Shown piece by piece: positions 10,280 through 20,704 of a DNA stretch of 64,000 nt. Under the pieces are notes generated by a model that was not told the origin of the DNA, did no database searches, and saw nothing but the letters and a program-made list of their open reading frames with translations. Position numbers and translations under genes: made by a program. The stretch is from Rikenellaceae bacterium. GTDB taxonomy: Bacteria > Bacteroidota > Bacteroidia > Bacteroidales > Rikenellaceae. The stretch is from NCBI GenBank assembly GCA_015059905.1, contig SUZN01000005.1:1-64000 (forward strand). Direction: 5' to 3'. Within the stretch, counting starts at the first letter, position 1, and each line of letters begins with the position of its first letter.

Positions 10280-11287
10280 ATGGACAAATTAGCACAAAAA
10301 CTATCCGACAGAGGCATTGTCGGATACCTGAAAATTCTGCTTCGCGGCGCGGGGCAGGTAATGTTTCAATGTAATGCCTGGACGGGCTTGTTTTTCATTG
10401 CGGGCATCTTCTGGGGTGCCTATCAAAGTGGCACACCTGCCGTTGCGTGGGGCGCAATGCTCGGCTTGATGGTCTCCACCGCCACAGGCTATATCCTCAA
10501 CCTTCCGAGCGATGAGGGACAGCAGGGGCTATGGGGCTTTAACGGTATTCTGGTCGGCTGCGCCTTCCCCACATTTTTGGGTAACACGCTCTGGATGTGG
10601 CTCTCACTGACGTTGTGCTCGGCGCTGACGGTATGGGTCAGAGAGGGGCTGAACAAAGTGATGAAGCATTGGAAGATAAACTCCTTCACATTCCCCTTCG
10701 TTGCCAGCACCTGGCTTTTCCTGCTTGCCGCAAGGGCGATGTATGGGTTGGACCCTACGCACCTGACTACTCCTACACTGCCCGACCACCTCTCGACAGG
10801 GGGCTATCTCTACGTTGAGCAGGCGACGGTGTATTGGTTGCGTGGGGTGTCGCAGGTCTTTTTGATTGATTCGTGGGTGACGGGTATGCTCTTTATCATC
10901 GGCTTGCTGCTCGCCTCACGCTGGGCGGCGCTGTGGGCTGCCATAGGCTCGGCTCTCGCCATCGTTGTAGCCTCGGCGTTGAGCACCTCGGGGTATGATA
11001 TAGCACACGGTCTTTATGGTTTCAGCGCTGTGCTGACCGCCATAGCATTGGCTACGGTATTCTATCGACCAGGGTGGCGCTCGGCGCTATGGGCAATGCT
11101 GGGCATAGTGATAACCGTAATCTCACAAGCGGCAATGAATGTGATGCTCGACCCGCTGGGACTTGCTACGCTCACAGCACCATTCTGCATAACGACATGG
11201 GCTTTTCTGCTGCCTATGTTCAAGTTCGACAGCTCAACGCCCGACCACTCACACTGGTCGCCCTCGCTCAAGCAGCATCTGCGTTAG
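10280..11287 (+). CDS. UT-family urea transporter
   Basis: LLRGAGQVMFQCNAWTGLFFIAGIFWG and second repeat; adjacent to urease operon. Confidence 0.93.
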   Translation: MDKLAQKLSDRGIVGYLKILLRGAGQVMFQCNAWTGLFFIAGIFWGAYQSGTPAVAWGAMLGLMVSTATGYILNLPSDEGQQGLWGFNGILVGCAFPTFLGNTLWMWLSLTLCSALTVWVREGLNKVMKHWKINSFTFPFVASTWLFLLAARAMYGLDPTHLTTPTLPDHLSTGGYLYVEQATVYWLRGVSQVFLIDSWVTGMLFIIGLLLASRWAALWAAIGSALAIVVASALSTSGYDIAHGLYGFSAVLTAIALATVFYRPGWRSALWAMLGIVITVISQAAMNVMLDPLGLATLTAPFCITTWAFLLPMFKFDSSTPDHSHWSPSLKQHLR

Positions 11288-13208
11288 GCTTGGAGTGTAA
11301 GAGTTCTCTACCAAGTGTGGCGGTTACCGCAGCTCCCAACAACTGGAGTGCAAGGGTGACCGCCATCACCATTTCCGCGCCTCCCCAGCCGAGCAGCAGC
11401 GGAATGGTAAAGACCCCCGCCACAGCACCTGCCTTGCCTGCCGCAGCCGCTACGCCAGCGCCCGCACCACGCTCCGCAATGGGGTAAACCTGCGATGGAA
11501 GGATGAAGGTCATAAGGTGAGGCCCCGCGTTGATAAATAGTTCAAACAGAGCAAGTCCCGCAATCATCGTCCAACGTGGCAGATGCAGCGCATAGCCCAC
11601 CATCAGCAGCACCAGCCCCAACGCCGCCACAACAAAACCCACGCTCTGCTGACGCAGGTTGAAGGAGCGACGAATCGCCATTAGCCCTGCGGCAAAACCA
11701 GCAGCAACAAAGAGATTCACATAAGCCGCAAGATGCACCGATGAGGTGGCGTGAGCTATCGTGCCCGCCTCGCCACGCCCCAGCCCGAGCGACATAATCA
11801 GCACAGGCAGAAAGACCCCGACACCATATACAGCATACCCCTCGCACGCCCAGGGCAGACCACACAATATCGTGCGGCGCAGGCTCTCTCTCCGAAAAAG
11901 GCTCCAGACCGACACCCCCTCCGTCGTAGCCGCCTCACCCAGCTCAACATCCTGCCCCAGAAAGTAACGCGCCGCGCGCTCCGCCTCCTCACGCCGTCCC
12001 TGCGAGAGCAACCACCCAGGGCTCTGCTCAAAGCGAATAGCCGACAACAGCATAACTACCGCCATCAACGCCACAAGCAGGAACATACCGTTCCAATGGT
12101 CGGCAGTGGTCCAATGCCCTAAAATATAGTAGCAGACAAACGCCATAACGACATTCCCCACCGCCGACGAAGCCTTCACAACGCCCACCATAAAGAGCCG
12201 CCAGCGGCGCGGCATAATCTCCGAGACGTAATCCGAATCGAGGCTGTAACCACCACCCACACCAAAGCCCATCACAAAGAGAGCCACCGCCAGCGTAATG
12301 AGGCTTGAGGAGCTGATGGCGATAATTGCCCCGAGCAGAATCAACGCGGGCGAGAGCCTCAAATAACGCAGATAGCCGCGCTTATCGCTCCTCGCGCCGA
12401 TAACCACCGAGCCAACCATAATACCTACCAGACTCATACTTGCCAGCACGCCCTGTTGCAAGGGCTTGAGGTCGGAGTGCGTAAGAATCTGCATCAGCGG
12501 CAGCACAACACCCACCAGCGTGGAGAGTGCCGCGCCCGTTATCTGCCCCAGCGAGGCGACAATCAGCACCCTGAAATGTCCCCAGCGCAGCGGCATCGTA
12601 TCCATATTGACCCTTTCGCCAGCCTCTCCCTCACCCATATGGAGCAGTCGCTGACGCAACGCCTGCCACTTTTCAATCGTCCACCGCAGTGCTACACCAA
12701 CACCCACACCCACCGCCGACTCGAAGAATCGCAGCGTGCAGTTGGTGGCGGGGTCGGCATCGGGCGAGAGTTGCGACACAAGCATAATAATGACCAGCGT
12801 AATGGTTGCTATGCGACCGTTATTATAGATGTTGAGTATCATACATAGAGCCTCCAGCATAAAGACAGTGAGCAACATACCCAGCACCGAAAAGGGCAGC
12901 AACTTCAGATAGACATAGGCAATGAGCGCCCCCAGAAAAGTACCCAGCACACGCATCCAAGCGGGACGTAACGCTTCACGATAGGAGGGCACCTGCAACA
13001 CCGTAATCACCGAGGTGCAGGAGAGCATTGCTCCCATCCAGCGCGAGGCGGCGTGTATCTGTCCTGTGGCATAGATGCCGACATAGTAGGCAAGAGCGAT
13101 ACCTACGCACGATACAAACAGCACAAAGGGGTGGATACGTGCAACGGCGGCATTTATGGTAGCGTGCAAGCGCGAAAAAGCATTTGTGATAATCTTTGGC
13201 TCAATCAT
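11268..13208 (-). CDS. Fusion membrane protein: N-terminal FUSC/aromatic-acid-exporter-like domain plus MFS transporter
   Basis: N-part RVLGTFLGALIAYVYLKLLP...NNGRIATITLVIIM...RFFESAVGVGVGVALRW (ArAE/FUSC-like); C-part GARSDKRGYLRYLRLSP, DSDYVSEIMPRRWR (sugar-porter-type MFS); likely start ATG 13208. Confidence 0.8.
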   Translation of the reverse strand: MIEPKIITNAFSRLHATINAAVARIHPFVLFVSCVGIALAYYVGIYATGQIHAASRWMGAMLSCTSVITVLQVPSYREALRPAWMRVLGTFLGALIAYVYLKLLPFSVLGMLLTVFMLEALCMILNIYNNGRIATITLVIIMLVSQLSPDADPATNCTLRFFESAVGVGVGVALRWTIEKWQALRQRLLHMGEGEAGERVNMDTMPLRWGHFRVLIVASLGQITGAALSTLVGVVLPLMQILTHSDLKPLQQGVLASMSLVGIMVGSVVIGARSDKRGYLRYLRLSPALILLGAIIAISSSSLITLAVALFVMGFGVGGGYSLDSDYVSEIMPRRWRLFMVGVVKASSAVGNVVMAFVCYYILGHWTTADHWNGMFLLVALMAVVMLLSAIRFEQSPGWLLSQGRREEAERAARYFLGQDVELGEAATTEGVSVWSLFRRESLRRTILCGLPWACEGYAVYGVGVFLPVLIMSLGLGRGEAGTIAHATSSVHLAAYVNLFVAAGFAAGLMAIRRSFNLRQQSVGFVVAALGLVLLMVGYALHLPRWTMIAGLALFELFINAGPHLMTFILPSQVYPIAERGAGAGVAAAAGKAGAVAGVFTIPLLLGWGGAEMVMAVTLALQLLGAAVTATLGRELLHSKPNADAA

Positions 13209-13274
13209 AGCAAAAAGAGTTTTTGCTGATGACGATGCAAAATCTGCTCCAAAGCATACCGCCCCTGCCAAAAG

Positions 13275-13314
13275 CAAACCACCCCTGCCTTCCATAGAAA
13301 GCAGGGGCGGTTTG
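13275..13314 (-). terminator. Terminator-like hairpin
   Basis: CAAACCACCCCTGC...GCAGGGGCGGTTTG. Confidence 0.7.
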
Positions 13315-13315
13315 T

Positions 13316-13349
13316 TAATTCAAAATTCAAAATTCAAAATTCAAAAATT
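13316..13349. repeat. AATTCAAA tandem repeat (intergenic)
   Basis: AATTCAAAATTCAAAATTCAAAATTCAAAAATTT; related strings at 54468-54483 and 56252-56281. Confidence 0.7.
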
Positions 13350-13353
13350 TCCT

Positions 13354-14784
13354 TTAGAATTTGCTGCGGTCGTCAGTTGAGCCAGAGAGCTTAATCAAAG
13401 CCTTGAAGTCAATCTCGGGAGCCTTGCCCGAACCCTCACGCTCGAAGCGTGTGCCGTACTCAACCTTATCGTCAATGTAACCGATGTTACGCAGGTAGAA
13501 GTTACCGCGCTCGCTCACACCACCCGAGTAGTCACAACGCAAGCCCTCGTGACCTGTGCCGTCGCAAGTGAGGCGACCCGACTTAAGCTCTGTCCAGTTA
13601 CCATCCTTGTCGCGCATCCACTGTGATGGGAACTCCACGCTGCGTGGAATCCAACCGCACTCTGGACGGAAGTTCTCGCAGAATGAGTATGCACCCTTGT
13701 AGTATGTCTCGATACCTGGGCGGCGAATCTCGGCGAGGAACACCCAACCCTCATCGCCTCGGAAGTAACCTGTGTAGAGTGAGTTGCCTGTTGCCTTGCC
13801 GTTCTTGTACTCTGGACGTACGCGCACCAATGTAGCGTATGTGCGACCAGCCTCCCAATCGTAGTTGTAGAAGTTCTGCACACCCGAGCCCTCGTGACTG
13901 TATGAGTTGGTCTTCACGCCCTCGCCATTGCGTACAAGCTCAGAGATAAGACCCTTCTCGGTGTTGGTGTCCCATACAGAAAAGAGCACCATACGGTTCT
14001 TGCCCTTCTCGTTTGGCTGGATACCCATATAGAAACCGTCACCACCTGTGAGCATATAGTATGCGCCAGAGATATCCTCGCCCTCGGGAACAAATACCTC
14101 GTTGTAGAAGTACTCGGTGTTCTCGGGTGTATCCCACTGGAAGTGGTTTGATGGACCACGACGCACGAAGTGAGGAACGTGCTTCTGGAGCTCCTCGGCT
14201 GTGACGAAGATAAGCTCGTCCTTAACCTTCTCTGTGAGGTTGTTTACCGCAGCACCCGTAGCCAGGAGTGTTGAGAATGTAGGATAGCTTGCAGCCGATG
14301 TCTTGACAGGCTCGATATCAACACGTACGTGACCCGCCTTCTCAACATTCACCTTGCCTACATAATAATCCTTGCTTGCATCAGCAGAAGCGACCTTGAG
14401 ATTGAAACTCTTGCCGCAGCACTTAACCTTGAGCTCTGCCACACCCTCGGGGACGTCAGCAGCACGCAGACCGATGTGAAGCTCGCCTGTGTAGGCTGTG
14501 TAGAAAAATACTGAAATCTGGTGAGGTGTCTGCTCCTGATACTCTGGGAGCCAAGCACCTGCCACCATCTCGGCATCGTTTGGCAACGAGTAACCGTTTG
14601 CAATAATGTCGTTTGCAAAGGCTGGGGTCTCCTTCGACGCAGGGTCGAGCGGAGTCACATAGGCGTTACACTTGAATGGGATTGCCAGCGTCAGCTCCTC
14701 CACCTTTGGAGCGCACTGTGAGAATGTTGCCACAGCGGTCAAGGCGCATACGGCAACGAGGAAAAATTTACGAATACTCTTCAT
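13354..14784 (-). CDS. DUF3472-like secreted (lipo)protein
   Basis: Signal/lipobox-like MKSIRKFFLVAVCALTAVATFSQC; YFYNEVFVPEGEDISGAYYMLTGGDGFYMGIQPNEKG resembles DUF3472. Confidence 0.75.
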   Translation of the reverse strand: MKSIRKFFLVAVCALTAVATFSQCAPKVEELTLAIPFKCNAYVTPLDPASKETPAFANDIIANGYSLPNDAEMVAGAWLPEYQEQTPHQISVFFYTAYTGELHIGLRAADVPEGVAELKVKCCGKSFNLKVASADASKDYYVGKVNVEKAGHVRVDIEPVKTSAASYPTFSTLLATGAAVNNLTEKVKDELIFVTAEELQKHVPHFVRRGPSNHFQWDTPENTEYFYNEVFVPEGEDISGAYYMLTGGDGFYMGIQPNEKGKNRMVLFSVWDTNTEKGLISELVRNGEGVKTNSYSHEGSGVQNFYNYDWEAGRTYATLVRVRPEYKNGKATGNSLYTGYFRGDEGWVFLAEIRRPGIETYYKGAYSFCENFRPECGWIPRSVEFPSQWMRDKDGNWTELKSGRLTCDGTGHEGLRCDYSGGVSERGNFYLRNIGYIDDKVEYGTRFEREGSGKAPEIDFKALIKLSGSTDDRSKF

Positions 14785-14837
14785 TTTATTGGTTGTTAAT
14801 TGTTTGCTTGCGACAAAGGTAGTGGTTATTACGTTAT

Positions 14838-16220
14838 CTACAAAATCTTTTTCACAATAGAGAACAATTTGTAGGGCATATACCTGAATGGAAGGTCAAT
14901 CCACACGGGTGTTGCCACCACAGCTCTGCGGTGTGAGAAGACATCAAACGAGAGGCGTCCGTGATAGGAGCCCAGGCCCGAGTTGCCCACTCCGCCGAAT
15001 GGCAGATTCTCGTTGGCAATGTGCATAATGGTGTCGTTAATACAAGCGCCACCCGACGAGGTACGGGCAACAACCTTCCAACCCTTATCCTCCTTGCCGA
15101 AGTAGTAGAGTGCCAGCGGCTTCTCACGCTCGGTGATGAATTTTACAACCTCCTCCCTGCGCTCAAAGGTGAGCATTGGCAATACGGGGCCAAAAATCTC
15201 CTCCTGCATAACCTTTGCGTCGGGGCTTACGCCATCGAGCAGAGTAGGCTCGATATAGCGCTCCGCAGCATCATATCCGCCACCCACAACCACCTCTCCG
15301 TCAGCGAGGTAGCCCACCACACGCTCAAAAGCGTTGTCGCTCACCATACGCACATAGTGGCTGCTCGATTTGGCATCCTTGCCGTGCAGGCTCTTAAGCG
15401 CAGACTTAAACTCCTCGACAAACTCCTCCTTCAGCGATTTGTGAATAAGCAGATAGTCGGGCGCGATACAGGTCTGACCCGCATTGAGTGTCTTGCCCCA
15501 CGCTATGCGGCGCGCGGCAACCTTCAGCTCGGCACCCTTATCCACGATACAGGGGCTCTTGCCACCAAGCTCCAACACTACGGGCGTAAGGTGCTTGGCT
15601 GCTGCCTCCATAACGGTGCGACCCAGAGCGGGGCTGCCCGTGAAGAATATGATATCGAAACGCTGCTCCAACAGAGCCTTGTTCACCTCGCGGTTGCCCT
15701 GCACCACAGCGATATACTTCTCGTCAAACGTCGCCTCAATCATCTGCTCCACCACGCTCGACACCGTAGGCACATAGGGCGAAGGCTTCAATATCGCCGT
15801 ACATCCCGCCGAGATAGCCCCCACCAGAGGGTTGAGCAGCAGCTGCACAGGGTAGTTCCAGGGCGCAATGATGAGCGCCGAGCCGAGGGGCTCGCTCACC
15901 ACATAACTGCGCGAAGGGGTCATCTTCAGCGGCGTGGAGTGCTTCTCGCGGCGCATCCAGCGTTTGAGGTGCTTCAGGTGGTTTTTAATCTCGCCCTCGA
16001 CGATGCTTAGCTCCGTCAGAAACGCCTCCTCGCGCGACTTGTGCAAATCTGCCCACAACGCCTCGTAGAGTGGTTTCTCCCACTCCTTCAGCGCCTTGAG
16101 CAGTCGCTTGAGCTGCTTGAGACGAAAATCATCATCGAGCGTTGAGCCCGAGCGGAAAAAGTCGCGCTGCGCCTGAACGATTGAACATATACTCTCTTTT
16201 GAAGTGTTTTCCATTGCCAT
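14838..16220 (-). CDS. Aldehyde dehydrogenase (class 3-like)
   Basis: VVLELGGKSPCIVD, AGQTCIAPDYLLIHK, QEEIFGPVLPM motifs. Confidence 0.95.
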   Translation of the reverse strand: MAMENTSKESICSIVQAQRDFFRSGSTLDDDFRLKQLKRLLKALKEWEKPLYEALWADLHKSREEAFLTELSIVEGEIKNHLKHLKRWMRREKHSTPLKMTPSRSYVVSEPLGSALIIAPWNYPVQLLLNPLVGAISAGCTAILKPSPYVPTVSSVVEQMIEATFDEKYIAVVQGNREVNKALLEQRFDIIFFTGSPALGRTVMEAAAKHLTPVVLELGGKSPCIVDKGAELKVAARRIAWGKTLNAGQTCIAPDYLLIHKSLKEEFVEEFKSALKSLHGKDAKSSSHYVRMVSDNAFERVVGYLADGEVVVGGGYDAAERYIEPTLLDGVSPDAKVMQEEIFGPVLPMLTFERREEVVKFITEREKPLALYYFGKEDKGWKVVARTSSGGACINDTIMHIANENLPFGGVGNSGLGSYHGRLSFDVFSHRRAVVATPVWIDLPFRYMPYKLFSIVKKIL

Positions 16221-16229
16221 AAATGTTTG

Positions 16230-17036
16230 TTATTTTCTACCTGTAAAATGGTCGAGTGCGTTGTATATTCCGAGCACTTTGCACAGCATATCGAGCACTC
16301 TCAAGGGCAGCAACGCCTGCAAAGTGCGGATAAGGTGATAACCCAGAGGCCAGCTGCTTATTTTCTTGTTCTTCTCAATGGCGTTGAGAATCTTCTTTGC
16401 CACCCACTCGGGCTTCAGAATAGGGATGATGCGCGAGCGCACACCGTCGAACATACCTGTGCTGATGTAGTATGGAGCGATGGTGGTAATGTGCACATTG
16501 CTCCGCGCCTCCTGCATCTCGACACGCAACGAGTCCGACCAGCCAATCACAGCCCACTTGCTCGCCGCATATACCGACATCCTGGGGTTGGCGATAAAGC
16601 CCGCAGCCGAAGCGATATTGCAGATATGACCGAAATCACGCTCCATCATTCCAGGCAGGGCGTGCTTTGCGATTGCCATCGGCGCAAGGGCGTTTATTGC
16701 CATCGTGCGGTCGATTTCAACCTGCGAGAGCTCGGCAAAAGAGTTGTTGCTCGTGATAATGCCCGCGCAATTTATCAGGATATCTATTTCGCCGCACTCC
16801 TCCACCGTTTGGCGGAAGGTCTGCGCGACAGCCTCATTGTCGGATATATCAAGTCGGTAACTTCTGATAGCTCCCAAAACCGACAGCTCCGCCTCGGTTG
16901 CTGCAATATTCTTCTCGCTGATATCCCAAACGACAACCTCTCGCGCACCCTTCTCAAGAGCCATACGCCCCATTATGCGTCCAATACCCGACGCTCCGCC
17001 CGTAATCAATAGGCGGCATCCTTTAATCTTTGTCAT
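16230..17036 (-). CDS. SDR-family oxidoreductase
   Basis: GGASGIGRIMGRM, NCAG, YAASKWAVIG motifs. Confidence 0.93.
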   Translation of the reverse strand: MTKIKGCRLLITGGASGIGRIMGRMALEKGAREVVVWDISEKNIAATEAELSVLGAIRSYRLDISDNEAVAQTFRQTVEECGEIDILINCAGIITSNNSFAELSQVEIDRTMAINALAPMAIAKHALPGMMERDFGHICNIASAAGFIANPRMSVYAASKWAVIGWSDSLRVEMQEARSNVHITTIAPYYISTGMFDGVRSRIIPILKPEWVAKKILNAIEKNKKISSWPLGYHLIRTLQALLPLRVLDMLCKVLGIYNALDHFTGRK

Positions 17037-17171
17037 AGCATATTTATTTAACCTAACAAGGCAAAGGTATCGTTTTCGTTTTTACCGTAAAAACGTAAGT
17101 GGCAGATAACCTTTCCTGGTGCCGAAATATGCTATTATTGGGACAAAATGGTATAATGAGTGACGAAAAAT

Positions 17172-18347
17172 CTACTCCTTAAAGAGGCTGTAGGCAATTC
17201 CCATCTCCAGACCGCGCAACTCTGCCAGACCGCGCATACGTCCGTAGCACGAATAACCTGGGTTGGACTTGCGCTCCAGGTCGTCACACATCTGATGACC
17301 GTGATCGGGGCGCATAGGTATGCTGCGCTGCTGGCGCTGCTGAATCTCTAGAAATGCCTTCATCACATCCCACATCGGAACATCACCCTCAAGGTGGTTA
17401 TCCTCCTGAAAATTGCCCTCTGCGTCGCGTCGTGTAGAGCGCAGGTGAACGAAGCCCACTCTATCGCCAAACTCACGCATCATCGCAGGCAGGTCATTGT
17501 CGCCCCTCACGCCGAACGAGCCTGTGCAGAGGCAAAGTCCATTTGACTTGTTTGGCACAGCTGCAATAATCTTGCGAAAATCATCTGCGGTGGACATTAT
17601 GCGTGGCAGACCCAGTATGGGGTAGGGTGGGTCATCGGGGTGGATAACCATCTCCGAGCCGCACTCATCAGCCACAGGGCATACCTCCTTGAGGAAGTAG
17701 ATAAGGTTTTCGCGCAGACGAGAGGCGTCAATATCCTTGTAGCGGTCAAGAGCCTGCTGGAACTGCTCAACAGTGAAGCTCTCCTCGGAACCAGGCAAGC
17801 CAGCTATCATATTGCGTGTAAGTCGATTGCGCTCCTCGTCACTCATAGCATCGTAGCGCGCCTTCGCCTTCGCCTGCTCCTCTGGGGAGTACTCCTTCGC
17901 GGCGGCAGGGCGCTTCAAGATAAAGAGGTCAAACGCCACAAAAGCGGCACGCTCGAAACGTAACGCACGCGAGCCATCCTCAACCTCATAGGCAAGGTCA
18001 GTGCGGGTCCAGTCCAGCACAGGCATAAAGTTATAGGTTATGCAGTGTATGCCACACTCGGCAAGATTTTTTATAGAGAGTTTGTAGTTCTCTATGTATT
18101 GCTGGAAGTTGCCTGTCTGCGTCTTGATGTGTTCGTGTACGGGAACGCTCTCCACAACGCTCCACGTTAAGCCCGCATCAGCTATCATCTGCTGACGCTT
18201 GCGGATCTCCTCCACTGTCCACACCTCGCCATTGGGTATGTGGTGCAGGGCGTGTACGATGTCGGTTGCTCCTGCCTGACGTATGTTCGATAGTGTGACG
18301 GGGTCGTTAGGGCCATACCAACGCCACGACTGCTTGCATAGATACAT
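17172..18347 (-). CDS. uxuA: Mannonate dehydratase
   Basis: [72 protein letters not shown]; start ATG 18347. Confidence 0.97.
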   Translation of the reverse strand: MYLCKQSWRWYGPNDPVTLSNIRQAGATDIVHALHHIPNGEVWTVEEIRKRQQMIADAGLTWSVVESVPVHEHIKTQTGNFQQYIENYKLSIKNLAECGIHCITYNFMPVLDWTRTDLAYEVEDGSRALRFERAAFVAFDLFILKRPAAAKEYSPEEQAKAKARYDAMSDEERNRLTRNMIAGLPGSEESFTVEQFQQALDRYKDIDASRLRENLIYFLKEVCPVADECGSEMVIHPDDPPYPILGLPRIMSTADDFRKIIAAVPNKSNGLCLCTGSFGVRGDNDLPAMMREFGDRVGFVHLRSTRRDAEGNFQEDNHLEGDVPMWDVMKAFLEIQQRQQRSIPMRPDHGHQMCDDLERKSNPGYSCYGRMRGLAELRGLEMGIAYSLFKE

Positions 18348-18360
18348 AACTTGCTGATTT

Positions 18361-19173
18361 TTAGATTGAGAATGCATCAAAACCGCCATCCACTACAGTG
18401 AGTGTGCCAGTCACGAACTTCGAGGCGTCGGATGCCAGCCACTGCATTGTGCCGAGCAGCTCCTCTGGCTCGCCGAAACGCTTGAATGGGGTGTGGGCAA
18501 TGATGGTCTCGGCACGTGGTGTGAGTGAGCCATCGGGATTGGTCAGCAGGTCGCGATTCTGGTTTGTCAGCAGGAAGCCTGGAGCAACAGCATTCACACG
18601 AAATCCCTCGCCGAACTTTGTCGCCAGCTCGCCACACATATACTTTGTCCAGTTTATCACCGCAGCCTTCGCTACGCCGTAGCCCGCCACGCGTGTGAGT
18701 GGTCGCAGAGCAGCCTCCGAAGCGATGTTGATAATTGAGCCACCACCCTGCTCAACCATCGCCTTCACAAAGACCATCGTAGGCAGAATTGTACCAAACA
18801 GGTTAAGCTCAACCACCTGACGCACGGCCTCAATATCGAGGTCAAAGATAGTCTTGTCGGGAGCAACGGTGGCAGCCGCCTGATTACCGCCCGCACCATT
18901 TATCAGCACGTCGATACGACCGTATGCCGCCATTATATCGGCATAGTTCTGTTCGAGCTTCGATTTATCCAACACGTTGCACTCCAAGAACATTGCTTCG
19001 CCACCCGCAGCCTTCACCTCCGCGACGAGCTTCTCGCCCACCTCGACGGCACGACCCAGCACAACGACCTTTGCTCGCTGCTCGGCAAAATGTTTCACCA
19101 ACTCACGTCCAATAATACCTGTAGCACCTGTGATTACAATCACCTTTCCCTCTACGCTGAACAAATCCTTCAT
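18361..19173 (-). CDS. SDR-family oxidoreductase, probable fructuronate reductase / D-mannonate oxidoreductase
   Basis: [44 protein letters not shown]; immediately upstream of uxuA. Confidence 0.85.
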   Translation of the reverse strand: MKDLFSVEGKVIVITGATGIIGRELVKHFAEQRAKVVVLGRAVEVGEKLVAEVKAAGGEAMFLECNVLDKSKLEQNYADIMAAYGRIDVLINGAGGNQAAATVAPDKTIFDLDIEAVRQVVELNLFGTILPTMVFVKAMVEQGGGSIINIASEAALRPLTRVAGYGVAKAAVINWTKYMCGELATKFGEGFRVNAVAPGFLLTNQNRDLLTNPDGSLTPRAETIIAHTPFKRFGEPEELLGTMQWLASDASKFVTGTLTVVDGGFDAFSI

Positions 19174-19403
19174 AGTATTGATTTTTTAATATTATTTTAG
19201 GACAAAGATACCAAAATAGCGACAAAAATCAACCCGCAACAGCGGTTTAATCTAAAAAAAATGGCGCAAACGATTAAAAGATTCTTAAAATATGATTATC
19301 AGTCAAGTTTTATTTGGCAGTGCAGAAAAAAAATCGTAATTTTATCACGAAATTACAACCAAAAGTGTAAGGTCTAACAATTTTACTTAAATAATTAAAC
19401 ATT

Positions 19404-20684
19404 ATGGCAATTAACAGAAAAGATTTTCTCAAGACTATGGGAGGTTTGGCGGCTTTGACCATCCTGCCTCGTAAAGTTCTTGGAGGACCAGGTCACGTTG
19501 CTCCAAACGATCAGCTGACCAAGGGTATTATCGGTATGGGTGGTATCGGTTACAGCGCCAACCACTTCTCAACAAGCGAGGCTTGCCGTTTGGTTGCAGT
19601 CAGCGATTGCGACGACAACCATTTGGAGCGTGCCGTGAAGCTTACAAAGGAGCGTTTGGGTGAGGACGTGAAGGGCTATCACCTCTATCGCGACCTTATC
19701 AACGACCCTAACGTTGATGTTGTTCACATCGCTACTCCTCCACACTGGCACGGTATTATGTCAGTTGAGGCTGCAAAGGCTGGTAAGGATATCTGGTGTG
19801 AGAAGCCTATGACCCGTACAATCGGCGAGGGTAAGAAGGTTATGGAGGCAGTTCGTCAGAACAACCGTATCTTCCGCTTGAACACCTGGTTCCGTTTTAA
19901 GGACACATTCTACGGCTTGGGTACAACAGTAGCTCCTTTGAAGAAGTTGGTTGACAGCGGTATGCTCGGCTGGCCTTTGAAGGTAACAATCTCTGGTCAC
20001 ACAGGTTTCGGCTGGAAGTTCTTCTGGGTAGGTAAGGAGAATCTGGTTGAGCAGCCTATCCCAAAGCACTTCGACTATGATTTGTGGTTGGGTCCTGCAC
20101 CTTACAAGCCTTACAACGAGCACCGTACTCACCAGACATTCCGAGGTTACTGGGATTATGATGGTGGTGGTCTTGGTGATATGGGTCAGCACTACATCGA
20201 CCCTGTTCAGTACTTGCTGGGCAAGGATAACACATCACCTGTAAAGGTTGAGGTTGATGCTCCACAGCAGCACTGGGATGCTATCGGTACTTGGCGCAAG
20301 ATTACTTACACTTATGCAGACGGTTGCCAGATCGTTCTTCAGGGTGAGGGCTACGAGGATCCAAACGCAGCTTACATCGAGGGTCCATTGGGCGCAGTAT
20401 ATAACGGTTTCCGTTGTACTATTCCTAACGTAATGGACAAGCTCAACGAGTTGCCAGATCCAGAGCCACAGAACACCGACTTCATCGACTGTATCCACTC
20501 TCGCAAGAAGTTTGCGCTCAACGAGATCAACGGTTTCCGTTCAGCTACCATCGTAAATATGGGTCTTTGCGCTCTGCGCTTGAACCGTACGTTGGAGTTC
20601 GATCCAGTAAACTTGAAGTTCATCAACGACGACGCTGCAAATGCGCTGATCGATCAGCCAATGCGCGGTCCTTGGTCAATGTAG
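19404..20684 (+). CDS. Gfo/Idh/MocA-family oxidoreductase with N-terminal export-like signal
   Basis: MAINRKDFLKTMGGLAALTILPRKVLGG; GMGGIGY; CEKPMTRTIGEGKKVMEA. Confidence 0.92.
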   Translation: MAINRKDFLKTMGGLAALTILPRKVLGGPGHVAPNDQLTKGIIGMGGIGYSANHFSTSEACRLVAVSDCDDNHLERAVKLTKERLGEDVKGYHLYRDLINDPNVDVVHIATPPHWHGIMSVEAAKAGKDIWCEKPMTRTIGEGKKVMEAVRQNNRIFRLNTWFRFKDTFYGLGTTVAPLKKLVDSGMLGWPLKVTISGHTGFGWKFFWVGKENLVEQPIPKHFDYDLWLGPAPYKPYNEHRTHQTFRGYWDYDGGGLGDMGQHYIDPVQYLLGKDNTSPVKVEVDAPQQHWDAIGTWRKITYTYADGCQIVLQGEGYEDPNAAYIEGPLGAVYNGFRCTIPNVMDKLNELPDPEPQNTDFIDCIHSRKKFALNEINGFRSATIVNMGLCALRLNRTLEFDPVNLKFINDDAANALIDQPMRGPWSM

Positions 20685-20704
20685 TACAAACCCCAAATAA
20701 GAAA

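Noticed and set aside
14961-16010. 349-aa plus-strand ORF opposite the aldehyde dehydrogenase gene
   Set aside because: Antisense shadow ORF of a well-supported ALDH; composition rich in H/R/L typical of complementary-strand translation.
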